64,000 nucleotides of DNA, taken from Deltaproteobacteria bacterium. Its GTDB lineage: Bacteria; UBA10199; JACPAL01. The notes beneath the pieces were generated by a model, which had not been told where the DNA came from, did no database searches, and was given only the letters and a program-made list of their open reading frames with translations. Positions 6,565-14,897 of the stretch are shown here, one piece after another; within the stretch, counting starts at the first letter, position 1; every line of letters starts with the position of its first letter. The stretch is taken from NCBI GenBank assembly GCA_016180855.1, contig JACPAL010000002.1, positions 1-64,000 of the forward strand, given 5' to 3'. The position numbers were made by a program, and so were the translations under genes.

Positions 6565-7332
6565 TTAAGAAGTGCCCCGACATTTTTCTAAAAATGCCGC
6601 CATGATTTTTTGCCCATCGTCGAGTGAGAGTTTTGGATTTCCCTCCCATTCTGGATGCCATTGAACACCCAGAAGAAAAGAGTTTAAAGGTCTTGCTAGC
6701 TCAACCGCTTCGATGAGGCCGTCTTCGGAGATGGCACTTGCCTTAAGCCCCTTTCCCAGGTCTTTGACCGCTTGGTGGTGAACGCTATTCACCTTAAGCC
6801 GTGCTTTGTTGTAGAGAGGGAAAAGAAGACCGTTTTCTTCCAGACTGACAAAGTGGTTGTTATGGTCATATTTTTCCACATCCCGATGGAGGAGGGTGCC
6901 CGGTTTTTGGCTGGTAATATCCTGGTAAAGGGTTCCACCAAAATAGACATTGAGGATCTGGCACCCGCGGCAGAGGCCGAGGATTGGCTTTTTAGCCTTC
7001 AAGGCCAGGTCGATAAGGCGTAATTCGTAGGCATCCCTTTTAGGATCCCCTGGCCAGCGTTCACTGATCGGTTTCTCATGATAGGTTTGAGGGGCCACAT
7101 CCGCCCCTCCCGTCAAGATAAGGCCATCGATTAGCTCGATCATCTGCTCCGCATCAGAGGGTGTTCCTGTTTCGGGGAGCATGATCGGCAATCCACCTGC
7201 CCTTGACACAGCCTGGAGGCCCTCCATCTCCAGCGCCTGGATATGTTTCTTGGCGTAGATATTTCTGGGGGGATCCGGTGGATAGATATTGCCGGTCATC
7301 CCGATGATCGGTTTTTGCCTTGAGTGCTTCAT
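6565..7332 (-). CDS. puuD: Gamma-glutamyl amide hydrolase (PuuD-like, class I GATase)
   Basis: 255 residues, peptidase C26/PuuD family. The nucleophile elbow LGLCRGCQILN contains the catalytic Cys (about 119). The His of the catalytic pair is in GVQWHPEW (about 224-231), followed by the acidic residue two positions on. The oxyanion block LTGGADVAPQTY is present near residue 72. In E. coli PuuD the enzyme splits gamma-glutamyl-GABA to glutamate and GABA. Here the gene is 1 nt from the aldehyde dehydrogenase and in one operon with a GS-like ligase and an alcohol dehydrogenase. I infer it releases glutamate from the final gamma-glutamylated acid of that route. Confidence 0.88.
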   Translation of the reverse strand: MKHSRQKPIIGMTGNIYPPDPPRNIYAKKHIQALEMEGLQAVSRAGGLPIMLPETGTPSDAEQMIELIDGLILTGGADVAPQTYHEKPISERWPGDPKRDAYELRLIDLALKAKKPILGLCRGCQILNVYFGGTLYQDITSQKPGTLLHRDVEKYDHNNHFVSLEENGLLFPLYNKARLKVNSVHHQAVKDLGKGLKASAISEDGLIEAVELARPLNSFLLGVQWHPEWEGNPKLSLDDGQKIMAAFLEKCRGTS

Positions 7333-7333
7333 A

Positions 7334-8701
7334 TTAAGGGTGACGTAAATAATAGGCCTTCGGTTTCACAAAGGGGTAGAGACCCAAAAAGGAGAGCGTA
7401 GAGCCGAGGCCCGAATGTTTCCTTCCGGACCATGGGAGATACGGACTCACACGGTCGCAGCAGTTCCAGTATCCCGTGCCGGTGTTGATTTGACCCAAGA
7501 CGGCACGGGCCCTCTCCTCTGACGTGGAATAAACGGCGGCTGTCAGACCAAATTCTGTGTCATTCATGAGACGGACCGCCTCTTCATCATCTTGAACCTG
7601 CTGGATACCGATCAGAGGTCCGAACGTCTCCTCCCTCATGAGACTCATTGTATGATTTACATTCGTAAAGATCGTTGGTTCGAAAAACGCCCCTTTTGTT
7701 CCCCATCTCTTTCCTCCGGCCAGGAGTCTCGCACCACGATTGACTGCATCTTTGACCTGTGCCTCCAAAAAAGGGATCTGTTGAGGACGTGCCAGAGAGC
7801 CTTGGGTCGTTTGGGAGTCTGTCGGATCTCCGACTTTAAGTTTTTTTGTCTCGTTCAGGAAGCTTTCAAGGAATGGCTCGAAGATCTTCTTCTGGACATA
7901 GATCCTTTCTACCGCGCAACAGCTCTGGCCGTTGTTGTAAAAACTCCCCTCAACCGCAGCGGCCGCAACTTGTCGTATCTCCCGAATATCCTCCATGACG
8001 TACAGGGGATCCTTCCCCCCCAACTCAAGCCCCATCGGGATCAATCGCGAACCGACCGCCGAGGCGATCGACTGCCCGGTCCGATAGGAACCGGTGAAGA
8101 AAAAACCGTCACAGGGGAGTGAGAGAACCATTTCTCCGACACGCCCGCCCCCGATCGCTACCTGAAAGAGATCTTCCGGAATCCCCGATTTCCATAGGAG
8201 CCGGCCGATCTCGATGCCGGTGAGCGTTGCATGTTCAGACGGTTTGTAGAGGACCCCGTTTCCCGCAATGAGGGCCGGGATAAAGACATTTACGCCGACC
8301 AGATAGGGGTAATTCCAGGCCGAGATATTGGCAACGACACCGAGCGGCTCAAACTCGAGCCACTCTTTGAGTCCCGTCTCTTCACGCGCGAGGCGGGATT
8401 TAAGGATTTCAGAGGCGTGGTCGATAAAAAATTGCATTTTTTTCCTGACCCCGGTGAGTTCGTTCAAAGACTCGCGAATCGGCTTGCCGACCTCCAAGGT
8501 CAGGGTTTTTGCGAGCGATTCCTTGTTCTGTTCCAATAAAAGGGAAAAACGTCGGATCGGCTCGACTCTTTTTTCCAGGGGGATCTTGGACCATCGCCTC
8601 TGACCCTCCCGAAGGGCGTCGTATTTTTTTTGAAGTGAACTGGTCGTCTCTTCTTCAACTTCCTTGATTAATTCTTCCGTGGCAGGGTTTAAAATTTTCA
8701 T
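7334..8701 (-). CDS. NAD(P)-dependent aldehyde dehydrogenase
   Basis: About 455 residues, ALDH superfamily. It shows the cofactor-binding block VVANISAWNYPYLVG, the catalytic Glu motif LELGGKDPLYV, and the catalytic Cys in NNGQSCCAVERI (two adjacent Cys). The C-terminal FGLTAAVYS and FKPKAYY-like ends are intact. I chose the ATG at 8699-8701 (MKILNPATEEL, the usual family start); an upstream in-frame ATG at 8722 abuts a hairpin and has no usable ribosome site. The gene sits between the iron alcohol dehydrogenase and the PuuD-like hydrolase. It is expected to oxidise a gamma-glutamyl-aminoaldehyde to the acid, the third step of the inferred pathway. Confidence 0.88.
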   Translation of the reverse strand: MKILNPATEELIKEVEEETTSSLQKKYDALREGQRRWSKIPLEKRVEPIRRFSLLLEQNKESLAKTLTLEVGKPIRESLNELTGVRKKMQFFIDHASEILKSRLAREETGLKEWLEFEPLGVVANISAWNYPYLVGVNVFIPALIAGNGVLYKPSEHATLTGIEIGRLLWKSGIPEDLFQVAIGGGRVGEMVLSLPCDGFFFTGSYRTGQSIASAVGSRLIPMGLELGGKDPLYVMEDIREIRQVAAAAVEGSFYNNGQSCCAVERIYVQKKIFEPFLESFLNETKKLKVGDPTDSQTTQGSLARPQQIPFLEAQVKDAVNRGARLLAGGKRWGTKGAFFEPTIFTNVNHTMSLMREETFGPLIGIQQVQDDEEAVRLMNDTEFGLTAAVYSTSEERARAVLGQINTGTGYWNCCDRVSPYLPWSGRKHSGLGSTLSFLGLYPFVKPKAYYLRHP

Positions 8702-8722
8702 AAGATAAATTCTCAGTACCAT

Positions 8723-8745
8723 GCCCCCCTTAGGGTAAGGGGGGC
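8723..8745. repeat. CTTA-NNN-TAAG hairpin, copy 1
   Basis: GCCCCCCTTA-GGG-TAAGGGGGGC, a perfect 10-bp stem with a 3-nt loop, located between the ADH and ALDH genes. It shares the CTTA..TAAG tip with hairpins at 19471, 19890 and 20732. There is no T-run, so it is not a standard terminator. Confidence 0.7.
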
Positions 8746-8768
8746 CTATGGGGAGTTAAGGAGAAAAT

Positions 8769-9911
8769 CTAAAAAATCTCCCGATACATCCTCTCAAAAT
8801 CCTGCCGGGTAACGGGACGCGGGTTTTCCAGTTGGCAGACATCCTGAACGGCGAGATCGACGAGTCGTCCCATCATCTCTTCTTTCACACCGGCATCCCG
8901 GAGTCGCGGGGGAATTCCGATCGCTGCCGTCAATTTTTTCATAAAGGTAATGAACCCTTCAGCGGTTCGATCCTCAAGGCCACTATGCGTCGCGAGTGTC
9001 TCCAAACGATCCCGACGGACCTCCTTGTTAAAGGTGAGTGTTGTGGGAAGACAGAGGGCATTCGCAGTTCCATGGGGGATACCGGCAACTGTTGTCAGCG
9101 GATGGGCCATCGAGTGATTGACGCCCAGCCCTTTTTGAAATGCGATCGCCCCCATCATAGCGGAGAGCATCATTCCACTTCGGGCCTCCATATCCTTCCC
9201 ATTTTTGACCGCCCGCTCCAGATATTTGGAGGCATAACGCGTTCCCTCCAGGGCGACGCCGTCACAGATCGGGTGGAACCCCTTGGCGAGATACGCCTCC
9301 ACGTTATGGGTCATCGCATCCATGCCGGTGGCGGCCGTAATTGAAGGGGGAAGATTTAAGGTTAATTCAGGGTCGGCAACAACGAATTTCGGCAAGAGGC
9401 GAGGTGAAAAGACGACGTGCTTGATCCCGGTCCGGTCCTCGCCGATGACTGCACTTCGACCGACTTCCGAACCGGTCCCTGCCGTTGTCGGGATCGCGGC
9501 GATTGGAAGAACATTCTCGGGGACCGATTTGTTTCCCATCTCGGTATAGTCAAAAAGGGAGCCCTCGGCACACGCCTTCAGGGCGATCGCCTTGGAGGCA
9601 TCCATCGGGGATCCACCGCCAATCGCAATGATCCAGTCGGCCCGATTTTCGAGACAAAGCTTGGTTCCGCCAACGACGTCGCTCTCGATCGGGTTGGCAT
9701 GAACCTCAGAATAAACGGCTGGGTTATAGCCGGCCTTTTTCAATTCGGTCATGATCGTTTCAAAGAACGGTTGTCGGACAACGCCGCTGTCGGTCACAAC
9801 AAACGGTCTTTCGCAACCGCGGCTTTTGAGCTCGCTTGTCAGCTTCTTGATCGCTCCAGCACCAAACAGGATTGTTGTTGGAAAGTAAAAGGCATGCACG
9901 GTTTCGCTCAT
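8769..9911 (-). CDS. Iron-containing (group III) alcohol dehydrogenase
   Basis: 380 residues. It shows the NAD-binding GGGSPMDASKAIAL (about 95-108), the metal-site Asp/His in TGMDAMTHNVEAY, and the downstream histidines in GVNHSMAHPL and IPHGTANAL, the standard Fe-ADH ligands. The start at ATG 9911 is fixed by AAGGAGG 6 nt upstream; the frame extends 8 codons further without such a site. It lies 10 nt after the GS-like ligase gene and ahead of the aldehyde dehydrogenase. An alcohol dehydrogenase at this place, where the putrescine pathway has an amine oxidase, suggests an amino-alcohol substrate (oxidation of a gamma-glutamyl-aminoalcohol). Confidence 0.9.
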   Translation of the reverse strand: MSETVHAFYFPTTILFGAGAIKKLTSELKSRGCERPFVVTDSGVVRQPFFETIMTELKKAGYNPAVYSEVHANPIESDVVGGTKLCLENRADWIIAIGGGSPMDASKAIALKACAEGSLFDYTEMGNKSVPENVLPIAAIPTTAGTGSEVGRSAVIGEDRTGIKHVVFSPRLLPKFVVADPELTLNLPPSITAATGMDAMTHNVEAYLAKGFHPICDGVALEGTRYASKYLERAVKNGKDMEARSGMMLSAMMGAIAFQKGLGVNHSMAHPLTTVAGIPHGTANALCLPTTLTFNKEVRRDRLETLATHSGLEDRTAEGFITFMKKLTAAIGIPPRLRDAGVKEEMMGRLVDLAVQDVCQLENPRPVTRQDFERMYREIF

Positions 9912-9921
9912 AAATTCCTCC

Positions 9922-11286
9922 TTATATAATTTCAAAATACCGTTTTAGTTCCCAGTCCGTTACGGCCTTGTTGTACTCACGAACCTCCCATTCACGCGTT
10001 CGAACGTAGTGATCAACAAACTCCTCTCCAAAAAGTTCTCGTGCCAAGAGACTCCGTTTTAACCTCTCCGTCGCCTCAGCCAAGGTTCGTGGGAGATGCG
10101 GCACCTCCTTGGTTGACAACTCATACGCCGTCCCCTTTACCGGTTGTTGATCGAGGGGGAGTTTCCTCTCGATCCCATAGAGACCGGAGGCGAGTGTTGC
10201 CGCAAGCGCCAGATAGGGGTTGATATCCGCCCCGTTGGTTCGTTGTTCGACACGCGTCGCCTTCGGGTCGAGGCCGGGAATGACTCGCAGGGCGGTGGTA
10301 CGATTTTCAACTCCCCATGTCGCATTGAGCGGTGACCAGACCCCCGGGACGCTCCTCTTATAGCTGTTGATCGTTGGGGCATAAAACGCCATCAGATCGT
10401 GGAGCCCATTCAGGACGCCCGCAACAAAGTGACGGAAGAGGGGGCTCATTCGGTTCGGGTCGTTCGAGTCGGCGAAAGCGTTCGTTTCATCCCTCCAGAG
10501 ACTCAGATGGGCATGTCCACCGCAACCGGGCAGGTTTTGATTTCCCTTTGCCATGAAACTGGCGACCTTTCCCTCCTTGTAGGCCAACTCCTTCATGCCG
10601 GTCTTGAAGAGGACCGCCCGGTCGGCCGCCTCGAGTGATCTGGTATAGAGGATCGCCGATTCATAGACACCCGGACCGGTCTCGGTATGGATCCCCTCGA
10701 TCGGGACATTAAATCCGTTCATTTGGCTCACAATCTTTGTCATGAACTCACTGTTGGCAGAGGCGCGGAGGATCGAATAGCCAAACATCCCCGGGGTGAG
10801 TGGTTTGAGGTTCTGAAAATTCTTCTCGTGGAGGGTATGGGGGGTTTCGTCAAAAAGAAAATACTCAAACTCGATTGAGGAATAAGGCTCGAACCCAAGA
10901 CGTTGATACCGCTCCACGACCTTCTTGAGCAGATTTCTGGGGCAGACCGGATACGGCTTCCCTTCTGTTGTATAAAAGTCGGCCAGTAAAAACGGCCGGT
11001 CGGCCTCCCAGGGGATCTTCCGGAAGGTCGCCGGATCGACCTTGGCAACAATATCGGGGTAACCGGTATGCCAGCCGGTCAGTTTGGCATTGTCATACAG
11101 GACATCGGCGCTGTCCCACCCGAAGACGACGTCACAAAAGCCAAAACCTTTATCGATCGCTGAAAGGACCTTTTCCTTTGAGAGATATTTTCCACGCAGC
11201 ACGCCGTCGATGTCGCAGGTGGCGACCTTCACCTCGGGGTGCGGGCTGGCCTTAATCGTCTCCAAAACCTGCTGCTTTGTCGACAT
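9922..11286 (-). CDS. Glutamine synthetase-like gamma-glutamyl-amine ligase (PuuA/GlnA4 type)
   Basis: 454 residues, GS superfamily. Recognisable blocks are the N-terminal TCDIDGVLRGKYLSKEK, the Glu/metal strand SSIEFEYFLFDE, IEGIHTETGPGVYE, the ATP-site His/Ser strand GCGGHAHLSLW, and the Arg/Glu block NRTTALRVIPG..NGADINPYLALAA. It lacks the adenylylation-loop character of nitrogen-assimilating GSI. AAGGAGG 5 nt before the ATG at 11286 fixes the start. It heads ADH-ALDH-hydrolase genes in one direction. The set matches gamma-glutamylation routes for amines (putrescine by PuuA, ethanolamine by GlnA4-type enzymes). I infer it charges the substrate amine with glutamate. Confidence 0.88.
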   Translation of the reverse strand: MSTKQQVLETIKASPHPEVKVATCDIDGVLRGKYLSKEKVLSAIDKGFGFCDVVFGWDSADVLYDNAKLTGWHTGYPDIVAKVDPATFRKIPWEADRPFLLADFYTTEGKPYPVCPRNLLKKVVERYQRLGFEPYSSIEFEYFLFDETPHTLHEKNFQNLKPLTPGMFGYSILRASANSEFMTKIVSQMNGFNVPIEGIHTETGPGVYESAILYTRSLEAADRAVLFKTGMKELAYKEGKVASFMAKGNQNLPGCGGHAHLSLWRDETNAFADSNDPNRMSPLFRHFVAGVLNGLHDLMAFYAPTINSYKRSVPGVWSPLNATWGVENRTTALRVIPGLDPKATRVEQRTNGADINPYLALAATLASGLYGIERKLPLDQQPVKGTAYELSTKEVPHLPRTLAEATERLKRSLLARELFGEEFVDHYVRTREWEVREYNKAVTDWELKRYFEII

Positions 11287-11310
11287 AGAGCCTCCTTAAA
11301 ACTCCAAATC

Positions 11311-12588
11311 TCAAGGATTTACCTTCTTATGCGGTGCCTCAACATTCCACAACAGGGATGTCAACGATCCTGCGATGAATGAGAGTCCTATAAAAAGGTA
11401 GAAGAGATAATTCCAGCCAAATTTCTGTGAGACATACCCCACAATCAACCCTTGAAGTGCGGCGCCCGTGGAGCCCATTCCATTGATAAATCCTGCCGCC
11501 GTTGAGGCCCCTTCTTTTGTTCCAAAGTCCATGGCGGCCGCCCCGGTCAAGATCGAGTCAGGTCCATAAATCATAAATCCGACGAGCGCCATCCCGACCG
11601 CATTCATGAGTGGGCCCATGAGGGTCAGGTAGGTGTGGGCATAGATCGAAAGGCCCAAACCAAAAAGCATGAGGGCGGCGATCGGTCCGCGACGCGAATC
11701 AAAGAGCTTGTCCGAGACATAACCGGCCACGAGCCCTCCCAGAAACCCACCGACCTCCACGATGATTGAATGGTAACCGGCCTGATCCGGTTTATAACCG
11801 AGCCGTTCCACCATATAGAGCGGGAGCCAAAACATGAGGGCGTAGCGTACCAATTTGAGACAGAAATAACTCGCCCCGCAGATCCAGACGGTCGAGCTTG
11901 AGAGGACATCCCTCAAGACGGTCTTAAAAGGGAGCCTGCCATTTTTCTCTTCCAGGATATTTTTATCTTCTCTCCGATAGGTTTCGATATCCGGGAGACC
12001 GACATCCTCCGGATGATCCTTCTGGAAGATAAAAAAGAGGAGCGTGATTCCGGTCAGAAGCAGGGCTGGGACAAAAAACGAATAACGCCATCCCCAATGG
12101 GCGAGTGACCAGGTGGCGACTGCCGTTGCGATTGCGGAGCCGATTTCGAAACAGCTCCCCCACCAGCCCATTACAATACCCCGTTCATGGACAGAGAACC
12201 AGTTCGCCATCGTCTTGACGAGCCCGGGCCAGCCGGTTGCCTGGGCATAGCCGTTAATCCCATACAGCATCATGAGGAATCCAAGGACTGAGCCGTAGCC
12301 AAAGAGATAATTGGTGATCACGACGACAACGAGCCCCACGCCAACCGTCACCTTCGCTCCGAATCGATCGCCCAGGACCCCGTTTAAAAAGGCGCCAATG
12401 GCGTAAGTCGTCAGATAGGCGGTGTCGATAAGCCCAAGCTGAAGGTTGTCGAATCCGAACTCCGTTTTGAGCGGGGATTTGACGACGGCGAAATTTTTTC
12501 GACAGAGATAAAACCCGGCATAGGTGATCCAGGTTACCGCAAAGATCTTGATCCGCCAGAGCTTGTATTTACGATCAATATTTTCCAC
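11311..12588 (-). CDS. MFS transporter, organophosphate:phosphate antiporter (GlpT/UhpT-like)
   Basis: 425 residues with about 12 hydrophobic segments. The OPA-family signature WITYAGFYLCRKNFAVVKSPL (helix 1 and following loop), GVLGDRFGAK after helix 2, GWPGLVKTMANWF in helix 4 and a cytoplasmic loop at about 200-220 are visible. Family members exchange glycerol-3-phosphate, hexose-phosphates or glycerophosphodiesters for phosphate. It lies 24 nt upstream of the ligase gene and is the likely first gene of the operon. It starts with GTG 12588, which lies inside a perfect dyad and has no Shine-Dalgarno sequence. The substrate is not deducible; an ethanolamine-containing phosphate ester would fit its neighbours. 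Confidence 0.85.
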   Translation of the reverse strand: MENIDRKYKLWRIKIFAVTWITYAGFYLCRKNFAVVKSPLKTEFGFDNLQLGLIDTAYLTTYAIGAFLNGVLGDRFGAKVTVGVGLVVVVITNYLFGYGSVLGFLMMLYGINGYAQATGWPGLVKTMANWFSVHERGIVMGWWGSCFEIGSAIATAVATWSLAHWGWRYSFFVPALLLTGITLLFFIFQKDHPEDVGLPDIETYRREDKNILEEKNGRLPFKTVLRDVLSSSTVWICGASYFCLKLVRYALMFWLPLYMVERLGYKPDQAGYHSIIVEVGGFLGGLVAGYVSDKLFDSRRGPIAALMLFGLGLSIYAHTYLTLMGPLMNAVGMALVGFMIYGPDSILTGAAAMDFGTKEGASTAAGFINGMGSTGAALQGLIVGYVSQKFGWNYLFYLFIGLSFIAGSLTSLLWNVEAPHKKVNP

Positions 12589-12600
12589 TTGTGAGTGGAA
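12583..12600 (-). promoter_or_regulatory. Dyad over the transporter start codon
   Basis: TTCCACTTGTGAGTGGAA is a perfect 7-bp inverted repeat with a 4-nt centre, and the GTG start (12588-12586) lies in one arm. On the minus strand a possible -10 box (TACTAA) lies about 12 nt before the start codon. It could be an operator or an RNA hairpin masking initiation. Confidence 0.45.
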
Positions 12601-12641
12601 TTAGTATTAATTTTTATGAGGCACAACTGTTCTTTTAAGGG

Positions 12642-13046
12642 CTATGCCTCTCTCCGTAACCGACCTTCCATCATAGTAAAACCAATTCCGAGACCTACCA
12701 GAAGAGCGGCTGAGAGGAGTGAAGTCGTCAGTCGACGGTAGGTTGTAACCTTCACCCAGCCTCGTTCTCTTGGGACAATTCTTTCAATGCGATGATCACC
12801 AATTAACTCACGCAGAACGGCATCTGGGTCGGTATCACCAAAGGTAGTGACGTGAAACATGTCCCCCACGTTGGCAGTAACCTCCTCAACGGCCCCTCGG
12901 GCCGCCATAGGGTCCAATGAATTTAAAGGATCACTCACCAAAAAAAACGCCCGGCCTTGGGCCTCCAAGGATCCAACGCTAGGGCCTGTTATAATGACCT
13001 GTCTGGCGAAATCGGCGGGTGGGGTTGTGGGTGGGGGCATAATCAT
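12642..13046 (-). CDS. Hypothetical protein with C-terminal membrane anchor
   Basis: 134 residues, not recognised. The N-terminus is Pro-rich. The middle (VIITGPSVGSLEAQGRAFFLVSDPLNSLDPMAARGAVEEV) alternates strand and helix. The only hydrophobic segment is near the C-terminus (SLLSAALLVGLGIGFTMM, about 109-126), followed by RLRREA, so it looks tail-anchored with the bulk in the cytoplasm. GAGGAGG 6 nt before ATG 13046 fixes the start. It lies 53 nt upstream of the transporter gene on the same strand and could be co-transcribed; no functional link is apparent. Confidence 0.65.
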   Translation of the reverse strand: MIMPPPTTPPADFARQVIITGPSVGSLEAQGRAFFLVSDPLNSLDPMAARGAVEEVTANVGDMFHVTTFGDTDPDAVLRELIGDHRIERIVPRERGWVKVTTYRRLTTSLLSAALLVGLGIGFTMMEGRLRREA

Positions 13047-13130
13047 AAGAATCCTCCTCTTTTTTTTAAAAAAACTACCTCGCGTATCGATTTCAAACCC
13101 CTAAAGGTGCTTCCATAACTTTCATGACAG

Positions 13131-13158
13131 ATAAAAGTGTACTCTTTGGGGGTACACT
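13131..13158 (-). terminator. Intrinsic terminator after the HAD gene
   Basis: On the minus strand AGTGTAC-9 nt-GTACACT (13158-13136) is followed by TTTTAT, starting 20 nt after the stop of the HAD phosphatase gene at 13178. The stem is 7 bp and perfect. The plus strand also has TGTTTTT after it, so it could act both ways. Confidence 0.65.
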
Positions 13159-13177
13159 GTTTTTAGGGGAAGCGGCC

Positions 13178-14191
13178 TTAAAAGGCCGTCTGGATCAACC
13201 AGCCGTTCTTTTCGGCGTGGCTCCTGGTCTCAGGATTTCCGGAATCAATCAAGAGGGAGATTTCGGTGGCACTCTCCATCATTGCAAAATCGGATGGACT
13301 GTCGCCGGCGACAAAATTGGGGATCCGGCCGATCTGTTTCAAAATCGCCTCGAGCTTTCCCGGCCCCATCGGTTGGGGGTGGACCGGATCAGAGGTCAGA
13401 ATTCCATTCCTGACCTCGACCGCCATGCCGATAAAGTTGTCGACGGGTAGCTTAAGTTGTTCGAGCACTTTTTGGATAATCCATCGTGCCGAGGCGGAGA
13501 CGACCCAGACCTCGACCCCCACCTCTTTCATGAGCCGCATTAATTGTTCAATCTCCGGATAGAGACGGATCCCTCGTTTTACATGAAGCGGGTGTTGGTC
13601 CGCTGGATCTGTACGAATCTCTTCCTCGGTAATCGCTCTCCTCAACTCCTCTTTAATTGCCTGGCCCGTCAGCTGATACATCTCTCGTTCAGAGAGCCCG
13701 GCAAAGACGGCAACGACCCAGGGATAGGCCGCCTTGGAACCTTCTTGTTCAATCCGATGATAGTAGGCCCCTAGAATGGCCTTCTGATATTTTCTATAAA
13801 GAGGATCTTTTCGACGCTGTTCGGGTGACAATGGGAGGAGGCGTTTGACCGCCTCTTCGATGAGTTTAGCTTCGTATCGTTCCCCGATATGTTTATAGAG
13901 CGATGACGAATAGGCCAGCTTCATATTCTCGGCAAGGTAGTGGAAGACCGCCTCACCGACGTCGTTCTGAATAACGGTCTTGTCGAAGTCGAAGATCGCC
14001 AGCGGTGGTTGTCGACCATTTCCCGGTTTGGTTACCTTGCCAAGCCAGTTCTCCAGCCTCTGTTTCGTTTTTTCTGACCAGAGACCATTGAGTTGTGACA
14101 CGAGATCTCGATAGCATCCTATCCGGCCCTTGCCAAGGCCTGGGCCTTCTCTTCCAAAAATTTTTTGAAAAAAACGCGAAACCTCTTCCAA
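13178..14191 (-). CDS. HAD-superfamily phosphatase (phosphoserine phosphatase-like)
   Basis: 337 residues. HAD motif I is IFDFDKTVIQND (about 64-75), motif II is VWVVSASARW (about 236-245), and motifs III/IV are FVAGDSPSDFAMME (about 295-308), all with the catalytic residues in place. A large helical cap (90-215) fits the SerB-like subclass. The first 60 residues are an unassigned helical extension. The start is uncertain: the frame opens at a TTG at 14189-14191 without a good ribosome site, and no ATG occurs before motif I. The gene is followed by an intrinsic terminator, so it is probably monocistronic. The substrate cannot be inferred. Confidence 0.8.
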   Translation of the reverse strand: MEEVSRFFQKIFGREGPGLGKGRIGCYRDLVSQLNGLWSEKTKQRLENWLGKVTKPGNGRQPPLAIFDFDKTVIQNDVGEAVFHYLAENMKLAYSSSLYKHIGERYEAKLIEEAVKRLLPLSPEQRRKDPLYRKYQKAILGAYYHRIEQEGSKAAYPWVVAVFAGLSEREMYQLTGQAIKEELRRAITEEEIRTDPADQHPLHVKRGIRLYPEIEQLMRLMKEVGVEVWVVSASARWIIQKVLEQLKLPVDNFIGMAVEVRNGILTSDPVHPQPMGPGKLEAILKQIGRIPNFVAGDSPSDFAMMESATEISLLIDSGNPETRSHAEKNGWLIQTAF

Positions 14192-14226
14192 GGTAAACCG
14201 ATAATTACCCCAAGACAGAGTTAACT

Positions 14227-14838
14227 ATGGTTAAACTACTCGATGTCCTTCCTCAGCGCGGCAAAGCCTTTTCTATCCTCGAGAGTTGTTTTGGGCGTTT
14301 TCGGTGGGGGGTGTTGGATCCCGCAAGCGTTGTCTTCGAAGAGTCTGCGCAGGGCGTCGTTGCCAGATGTTTGGTAGACCTAGGTAGGAAGAGGAGTGTC
14401 TTTGTCAGGGCGGAGGTCACTGATTCAATAACCAGCCTCTCTCTGAAATTAAGATGTGGTACAATGCAAGCAAGAAGTCGGTGGATCTCTGCCTATTTTG
14501 ACCGTACTCATCCCGGTAGCCCCCTGCTGATGTATGGTAAGGGGACAAGGCGACCGACAGTGAATGAGTCTCAATCTATTTATGCGGGATTCTCCCGACC
14601 CGATTTATTGGGGCAGGCCCCTGATGCTGTGTTGGAAGATCTGACGCAGTGGCAACCACGAGAGCTTAGTGGAAAAGCACTTGATGAGGCACTTACGTGG
14701 CTTGCTCTCCCGTCAAGCCCTGGTTGGAAAACGACAGATCCCGTTGAGTCGATGGTCTCCGGGGTCATACGAGCGTCACGTATGCAGGTTGCTCGCGAGC
14801 TCCGGTGGACCGACAGTAGTTTTAGGGGTAATTGCTAA
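14227..14838 (+). CDS. Hypothetical protein
   Basis: 203 residues, no recognised domain, no signal peptide or membrane segment. The N-terminal part (KAFSILESCFGRFRWGVLDPASVVFEESAQGVVARCLVDLG) looks like an alpha/beta domain; the C-terminal part is helical and Trp/Ser-rich. It diverges from the HAD gene and precedes PolX by 59 nt. Codon use resembles its neighbours and no alternative frame is better, so I believe it is real. I have no basis for a function. Confidence 0.55.
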   Translation: MVKLLDVLPQRGKAFSILESCFGRFRWGVLDPASVVFEESAQGVVARCLVDLGRKRSVFVRAEVTDSITSLSLKLRCGTMQARSRWISAYFDRTHPGSPLLMYGKGTRRPTVNESQSIYAGFSRPDLLGQAPDAVLEDLTQWQPRELSGKALDEALTWLALPSSPGWKTTDPVESMVSGVIRASRMQVARELRWTDSSFRGNC

Positions 14839-14858
14839 ATATCCCCCATCAAAAATCA

Positions 14859-14888
14859 TTGAGAACACCTCCGATTGCCTGTTAGAGT
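14859..14888 (+). promoter_or_regulatory. Possible polX promoter
   Basis: TTGAGA (14859-14864), an 18-bp spacer and TAGAGT (14883-14888), with the GTG start of polX 9 nt later and no Shine-Dalgarno sequence. Both boxes are imperfect. Confidence 0.3.
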
Positions 14889-14897
14889 CTATTTCCC

